From Aurifilum marmelostoma (lineage: Eukaryota > Ascomycota > Sordariomycetes > Diaporthales > Cryphonectriaceae): a DNA stretch of 64,000 nt. The position numbers were made by a program, and so were the translations under genes. The notes beneath the pieces are model-generated. The model was not told the origin of the DNA. It saw only the letters and a list, made by a program, of their open reading frames with translations, and ran no database searches. Positions 58,406 through 64,000 of the stretch are shown one piece after another; position 1 is the stretch's first letter, and each line of letters starts with the position of its first letter. Location: contig JAMXSV010000003.1 in assembly GCA_027559495.1 (NCBI GenBank), positions 1,488,001 to 1,552,000 of the forward strand, given 5' to 3'.

Positions 58406-59089
58406 TCGTGTTCGTTTTTTTTTTCGAACCTACAGCAGGCAACTAAAGAGAGAGAATGATCTTCGACAACGATGAGGAAGAAGAATGAATCAATGAACGA
58501 CACCACCGCCATATAACACACACACACACACACACATACACGCCCTTTCTTTTCTTCGCGGGAAACCCTACCTCTTGAATGGGAGAGAGTCGACAACAGA
58601 AGCAGAATTCTGGCAGTGGAGGGTTGGAGAGGGAGGAGGAGAAATTGATAAGCTTGAAGGAGTCAACTTTGATCTCATTCTTCTCTTCTTCTTCTTCTTC
58701 TTCTTCTTCTCCTCCCATGGACCAGGATACACATTGGTGAGAGGATAATGAGCACATGTGGAGGTCTTCAGCACTTACAACCGGCGTTTTCTCAAGAAGG
58801 GTAGACGGGGTTGTAGAGTTAGATGATAGAAGCTAGAGCTGAATTCTATATCCAGGTCGTCTTTCGACTTGGATGTTTCCCCTCAACGTCGAGCTGGGTG
58901 TTGTCGTACCTCTCTCACGCCTCATGGTGTATATTACCCATGAAGCATCATGATGATGCGCCCTTTCCTTTGATCGACACCACCGTCAAAAGGTCTCTAG
59001 CTTCCCATTCCATGTGTGCCCAGCAAATAAGCGTAATGACCCAACCATATCATCCAGCTGCCATACCACCACAGCCACCCCGAAGCTCC
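58406..59089. other. spacer with microsatellites
   Basis: Peroxiredoxin 3' end, including the alternative last exon around 58436-58446. It also holds an AC repeat (58516-58535) and a TTC repeat (about 58685-58710). No other gene. Confidence 0.55.
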
Positions 59090-59359
59090 TCACGGCCTCG
59101 GCAGTCCGTAGCTCGCAAGCCCACGACGCTCGGCCTCGTCGCGGTCCGACATGACTGACCAGCTGGACGGTGCGCACGTGGACACGGAACACCACTCCTC
59201 CTCGGTCACGTCCTCGGTCTTTTCAGACGGTGTGCTCGGCGGCGACAGGAGCGTGGTGTCTCCGAAGGGGTCGTTGTGCCGGTGGCGGGCCGGGCGGGCG
59301 GCGGTCTTGGTCCTCGGGCCTTTTTTGAGTCTGTTGCGCACCCGTCGCCACCAGCTCAT
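59090..59359 (-). CDS. small hypothetical protein
   Basis: Minus-strand frame of 89 residues from MSWWRRVRNRLKKG. It has a basic, Trp-rich start, then a Ser/Pro/Asp/Glu-rich middle and the end GLPRP. The shift from a basic head to an acidic, Ser-rich tail looks protein-like and differs from the random frames nearby. There is no family, no intron and no neighbour that helps. It may equally be a chance frame, and a longer start 15 bases upstream is possible. Confidence 0.35.
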   Translation of the reverse strand: MSWWRRVRNRLKKGPRTKTAARPARHRHNDPFGDTTLLSPPSTPSEKTEDVTEEEWCSVSTCAPSSWSVMSDRDEAERRGLASYGLPRP

Positions 59360-61108
59360 TCTGAAGTGTTTCACGAAGGAGAAGTTTTGCAGATTCTTCT
59401 TTTTTTCTTACCAAGGACAGCATTCAATGTGTCCCGATGAAGGCTGGAGAATGAGTAGAGATAGGGAGGGATAGAACAAGAAATGCAGGTGAACAGATTT
59501 GTGACTACGGGCGCTGGCATGTAAATGAACGCCCTGAGAGCCATACCGCCATCATGAGCTCTGGTATGCGTACGACACCTACACGGGCCCCTCGCCCTTG
59601 GAATCGACTGACGTCTACCCCGGTGTCCTCGGGACCTCAGGGATAAGAAAAAGCATGGACGAGGGGGAAAACAGACGGGCGGATCCGCAACAGTGTCCTC
59701 CCCCTCCCTGGCTTCCCTGGCCATTTTTCTCCCTCGCTGCGTGACTACCTCCCCAGTTCCAGCGGTCAGTCAAGCCGCCACGTATGACTATGGTGGCGAT
59801 CTCGTGCATTCACACTGGCTTGCTGGGCTGGGCTTGGACATGAAACACACACAAAAGCGAACGACTGGGAGGGAGAACATGTCATACCGTAGAAGCGCCG
59901 ATCATTGCGCGAGCCAGCTCACGACTACCCACAATTTCATGACCATGGGGCGACGGTCTGCGAGATGTCATGTTGAGACTATTCTTGGACATCAGGTCAA
60001 GGGTCGGTTGGCCCAGAAAAATCAACGTGGTGGACGTTGTTTCGTGGGCCAAGTTAGAAGAAACCTTTCAAGAGTGACGGTAAATGCCCCTGTCAGATGT
60101 GGTTTTGATAGGGGGGCCTGCGTCAGGGACCTCAGGGACCAGATATAGTGGCACTAGTGGGTACCCTGAACAGCAGATCTCGGAAATAATACAGTAGCTC
60201 TGCTAGCCCCTCGGGAGTGGCTTGAGCTACTGTGCTAAGTAGTACAGTAGTAGTAGCTGCCGCCCGCCGCTGCAGCCCTAGAGGTTAGATGCGAGTGAGA
60301 CGCTATAGGGCTCACTATAGTGCCCAGTAGAGGAAGAAGCATCGCCCTGGTGTTCAGGGCTAGTCCAGCACACTTGGAACAGGGCCATGACCATTCTCAC
60401 ACCTGAGACTATACAGTAATTGAAGGAGGCAGTGTTGGCAGCACCTGGTTGTATACTTTACCGTGTATCAGTTGCATCGACTCATGACCACAGCGCCTTT
60501 CTTGTCTTCCTTCTTTTTCATTTTGCCCATGGTCATTAGTTGCCCGAGGTCAATATGAAGGGAACTGGCGCATCATCAGGCAAAATGACCTAGAAAAGCT
60601 ACGAAACGTGTGGAGATTCCGGATGAACACAATGATACATGCGTGAGAAATAAAAGAAATGCTCGCCACAGTATCAATTACTTTGAGAATTCGGAGAAAC
60701 AACAGGCGGTCCTACAACACGAGCTCAGCAAGCTACCCTCCCTCGGAGGAGGCAAACGTAGTAGGTAAACACTTCTTATTCCTGCAACCCCCCCGATCGC
60801 ACAGGTTTCCCTATAAAGCCATGCAAGAAAGTGACAACCAGACAGATTCCGGCAACACGGCAAGTTCAGATCATAAGGATGATGTATATTACTTAGTCTG
60901 TGAACTTTTATCTGTTCGGTGGCCGACAATGAGTACATCACCTGCCCTTTTCAGCCACAAGGCTACTGCGTGGTGTTTACTTCCAGGATACATCCATATA
61001 TATATCCAAATAAATAGCTGTGACTTTTGAGGCACTAGACGTACTGTAACTGAACTCGATGTCGATTTTTGCTCCCATCCCGCTTGCAGACTTCCTCCAT
61101 TTTTCAAA
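59360..61108. other. 1.7-kb spacer with inverted repeats
   Basis: No supportable gene. Bases 60191-60312 are full of small inverted repeats (see findings). Confidence 0.45.
60191..60233. repeat. 10-bp perfect inverted repeat
   Basis: ACAGTAGCTC at 60191-60200 and its exact complement GAGCTACTGT at 60224-60233, with a 23-base loop that can itself pair in part (AGCC with GGCT). It could fold as a hairpin in DNA or RNA. Confidence 0.75.
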
Positions 61109-62105
61109 ATGCACGTCCGCGCCAGCCTCCTCCTCCCCCTCCTCCTGGCCGCCAGGGCCGCCACCGCAGCCTCGACCAACTGCACAACCTCGGGCGCCCA
61201 CATCATCGTCACCCGCGAGAGCGGCGCCCCCTCCGGCACCAGCGCCATGAACATCATCGCCCTCGGCATCGAGGGCCAGTGCGCCGGCTCCGACATCGCC
61301 GAGACCCCGTACCCGGCCGAGCTGAGCCCGTACGAGCCGTCCGAGACGGAAGGCGTCGGCAACCTGACCGAGCTGGTCCTGGACTACCAGGCCGAGTGTC
61401 CGGACTCCAAGATTGTGTTGTTGGGGTACTCTCAAGTATGCCCCTGGGTGTTGGCACAGAATCAAATGTGATAGTGGCTCGCTGAAAGAGCCGTATATTG
61501 ATACCTCGTCTTTCTCATCCGAATAGGGCGCCCAAGTCACCATGGACTTCCTCTGCGGAACTTCAGAAGACGGCTGGCCAACAACCGACGCCTACGCCAC
61601 CACCGTGGCCGACAACCGTAAGCTGAAATGAGAGAAGGAAGGGGGGAGGAGCAAACCCCTCAGTCTACTCTCGAGATAACCATGTTTTACTAACGAGAAA
61701 ACCCCATCTGCTAAACTCAAAAAGTCGCCGCCGTCGTCCTGTTCGGCGACCCAAGCTTCGTCAAGGACCTCGCGTGGGACCGCGGCACGGCTAACAACAC
61801 GAGCTACTTCCCGCGGCAGAACAATACAGCCTGTGATCCCGTTGCTACTCAGAGTGAGACTCCTTTCTCCCTTATCCCCAGATCACTCGAAAGAAGAAGA
61901 AAGAAAGGAGAAAAAAAGTTTGTGACGGCAACGAGCTGACGTACACACCTGCCTTGGGTATGGTGGTATCCCAGTCGCGTCATACTGCGACTACAATGAC
62001 CTCTACTGTGATGATGGCACGAGTATTGAGGTTCATGCGTCTTATGTGGAGAGATACCACACCGAGGCGATCGACTTTGTGGTCGAGCAGCTTGGTGGTT
62101 GCTAG
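61109..62105 (+). CDS. CE5 family esterase (cutinase / acetylxylan esterase)
   Basis: Four exons, 61109-61435, 61527-61617, 61725-61853 and 61975-62105, joined by introns of 91, 107 and 121 bp with GTATGC, GTAAGC and GTGAGA donors; 225 residues. A signal peptide covers about residues 1-20, so it is secreted. The alpha/beta-hydrolase nucleophile S108 lies in GYSQG, which is split by intron 1. The partner Asp is probably D191 in the CDYNDLYC segment and the His H203 in IEVHASY. Cysteines around these positions fit the family disulfides. CE5 enzymes cut acetyl groups from xylan or ester bonds of cutin. The Cys-Asn-rich start TNCTTSGAHIIVTRE is nearer the acetylxylan esterase branch, but this is a soft call. 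Three introns in so short a gene is high for this window. The frame is intact. Confidence 0.9.
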
Positions 62106-62770
62106 GGCGCTGGGCCGTCAGCGCCGTGTACGAATTCATGTTGAGAAATTCGGTTTAGTCATTATACTCATCAATAAAATTTTACGGAGCGGTGAGCGCT
62201 CCGCCCTGTCCATGAATACTTCACGTATTAGATCGACATAAAAGAAGAAACGTCTTGGCAAGAAACAAACACGACAGGAGGCCGGACGTCGGTGTCACGC
62301 TGGACGTCAGCAGTCTGATCGGGCAGGTGCGCTTTTCTTAAACTACATGCTCTCGCTATAGCTGGCCCTGAAATATCCCATGCCTAATGATCCCATGCTC
62401 GGGTTGTCCCGCAGTGTCCTCCTTTCGTGACGCCAGATCCCCGCCATCTATTCTGACCATGACCTTGACCTTGACCGTGTCCGTAACCGCGAAAACCATC
62501 AATACGCCGATAGAGTCCAATCAACCACCCTGTCTAGGGCAGACAGGTTAGGGGGTATTTAAACTAATCGCCAAACGACCCATTTGCGTTAAATGAAAAC
62601 AAAGACTATGCCCCGCGAGACTCCTCGAGAATGCAAACCCTCGACCACCGTCCGTTACTGCAGATGGCAAAGCCTGACCAGCCATGCCGATTGGACTCGG
62701 TCAAATCCATGGCCAGTAGTTATTCTGCGTGCACCGAGCCTGCCACGGCCGAATCTTGAGAATCCTGCGA
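62106..62770. other. spacer between convergent genes
   Basis: About 660 bases with 3' ends of both neighbours. A short run of GACCTTGACC-type repeats lies near 62456-62478. No gene. Confidence 0.5.
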
Positions 62771-63976
62771 CTAGCAGACCTCGAGCTCGTTCCTGGCTTG
62801 CGTACGCCTCCTCTTGGGTGTCCTTGGCGACAACGGAGGCGAGGCGACCCTGACACCAAGCCTAGCTGCCGCCAGTGCAGGGGAGGAAGGCGGATCTCTG
62901 CCGGGAGAGCCGCCGTTGACAGAGTCGAAGCTGGTGTGAAAGACTTCCGAAAAGGTCTCCCTGCGCCGCTTGAGACTACCGAGACGGACCTCACGCTCCA
63001 GCTCCGACTCCCAGGTTTCCATTTCACCTTCTGAGAAATCGGAGACTTCCTCGTCGACAAGCTCGGCCCCGAGCGCTTGAGCAAGTCTCTCCTTGAGGCC
63101 CAGCACAGGCCAGATAGGCACCCTAGTGACTTCAACCTTTAGGCCGCCGTTGAAAAGAGCATCAGCGCCAGGCGCTTTGGTTGGCTCGGCAAAGCGCTCG
63201 AGGAAGGCGGCTGTCACGACTGTGCTGTAAACAACAAACTCCGCGGCACCGTTGTCCTGCGACAAGATTCTGATCGGGACGTCCCTGAAGATGGGCCTTG
63301 GTTTTATGCTGTCCTCAGAGACCGTGGATCGCTGTGACGACTTCTGTGATGACGAACTGGACGACGACCCGTTCTCCGGCGCATAGCACTGTGACTGTGC
63401 TATGGCAAGCATGATGGCGACCAGGTACGAGTCGTGGTCACCATTCTCTGGCACGAGTTTCTTCGACCGCAGACGTTGGAGATTGAAGACTGGTGTGTTC
63501 ATCTGATCTCCATCTGCCGGCCCAGGCACAACGCGATACAAGTTGTGGCGCACCATGGTCAGGTGTGTTCTGTTGACGAAGGCGAGCACAGGCCGGTTAG
63601 GTTGTTGGCAAGTTGTGGAGCCTCTTCTCCAGTCCGCGTCTCGGCTCTCGTCGTGGTCTTCGCTGTTGCTGCTGCGAGGAATCCGCCCATAAGAGCTCGA
63701 GGGTTTCGTTGCCACGCTATCAAACGAGGCATCAAGGCTGTCGGGTTGCTGCCACAGGACGGTAGCACGTACGGCGCGCTTCAGAGTATGATCTCCAAAA
63801 CGGCATTCGAGATCCACATTGCTCTTCGATTTGGACAAAGTGGCGGGGAAGAAGGTGCGCATAACTCGTTTGATGGAATGCGCAGTGAAGCAGCCGAGTT
63901 TGGGGCTGAGGATGGCCGTGAGGTCTTTGCTGAGCTCTGTCGCAATCCGGCTCGGGCGAAGTGGCAGCTTGGACAT
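62771..63976 (-). CDS. uncharacterised protein with NLS-like tail
   Basis: Intronless frame of 401 residues starting 24 bases from the window edge. I recognise no family. The order is a basic start (PLRPSRIATELSKDLTAIL), a conserved-looking region with CRFGDHTLKRAVRATVLW, then FVNRTHLTMVRHNLYRVV. A Ser tract is followed by IFRDVPIRILSQD and FVVYSTVVTAAFLERF. The last 80 residues are acidic, then basic: SLKRRRETF and TPKRRRTQ both look like nuclear localisation signals. Even codon use and predicted strands support a real protein. A nuclear role is inference only. It is convergent with the CE5 gene. The promoter lies mostly outside the window. Confidence 0.7.
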   Translation of the reverse strand: MSKLPLRPSRIATELSKDLTAILSPKLGCFTAHSIKRVMRTFFPATLSKSKSNVDLECRFGDHTLKRAVRATVLWQQPDSLDASFDSVATKPSSSYGRIPRSSNSEDHDESRDADWRRGSTTCQQPNRPVLAFVNRTHLTMVRHNLYRVVPGPADGDQMNTPVFNLQRLRSKKLVPENGDHDSYLVAIMLAIAQSQCYAPENGSSSSSSSQKSSQRSTVSEDSIKPRPIFRDVPIRILSQDNGAAEFVVYSTVVTAAFLERFAEPTKAPGADALFNGGLKVEVTRVPIWPVLGLKERLAQALGAELVDEEVSDFSEGEMETWESELEREVRLGSLKRRRETFSEVFHTSFDSVNGGSPGRDPPSSPALAAARLGVRVASPPLSPRTPKRRRTQARNELEVC

Positions 63977-64000
63977 AGCGCTGAGATCTGGGACGGGTTC

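Overview
The window looks like nuclear DNA of a filamentous ascomycete (Pezizomycotina, most likely Sordariomycetes). The evidence is short GT-AG introns of about 60-280 bp with C/T-rich acceptors, GC-rich coding exons between AT-richer spacers full of poly-pyrimidine and homopolymer tracts, and fungus-typical families: 2EXR proteins, Rxt3, CE5 esterase, a Dal5-type permease, a yapsin-like aspartic protease and a TCP11/Sok1 protein. Genes lie on both strands, are mostly housekeeping, and form no operons. No tRNA, rRNA, CRISPR or intact transposon was recognised.

Layout. 0.8-2.5 kb: an SDR oxidoreductase and a convergent SnoaL-like protein. 3.6-5.0 kb: Btn1/CLN3 vacuolar protein. 5.1-6.2 kb: a 2EXR protein. 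8.9-9.4 kb: complex II assembly factor SDHAF4/Sdh8. 10.1-13.8 kb: Rxt3, a subunit of the Rpd3L histone deacetylase complex. 18.0-18.6 kb: a Cys-rich hypothetical. 21.3-23.4 kb: a BCS1-type AAA ATPase. 24.5-26.2 kb: an MFS permease. 26.2-30.9 kb: a long AT-rich spacer. 30.9-32.3 kb: a nucleotidyltransferase-fold (AbiEii-like) protein. 32.9-34.4 kb: a bestrophin-like channel. 35.6-37.1 kb: a secreted or GPI-anchored aspartic protease. 38.8-40.8 kb: a DUF1308 protein. 41.1-42.3 kb: a membrane protein. 45.0-46.2 kb: a second 2EXR protein. 46.6-49.4 kb: M1 aminopeptidase. 52.4-55.6 kb: TCP11/Sok1-like. 57.4-58.4 kb: 2-Cys peroxiredoxin. 61.1-62.1 kb: CE5 cutinase/acetylxylan esterase. 62.8-64.0 kb: an uncharacterised NLS-rich protein.

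The most striking feature crosses gene boundaries. Six otherwise conserved genes are broken by ten single-base shifts. All ten have the sign of one EXTRA base, and nine sit in C/G runs of five or six. Removing one base per site gives a whole number of codons in every case. The non-coding DNA also holds nine C/G runs of 10-21 nt. Sequencing or assembly error in C/G homopolymers is the simplest explanation; a real bias toward C/G-run expansion is the interesting alternative.

Other points worth checking are a probable regulated last intron in the peroxiredoxin, whose retention would add a nuclear-localisation-like tail, and a 195-residue in-frame presequence upstream of the M1 aminopeptidase start. 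Most genes act alone; mitochondrial functions recur (Sdh8, a BCS1-like ATPase, possibly the aminopeptidase). I found no convincing new multi-gene system.
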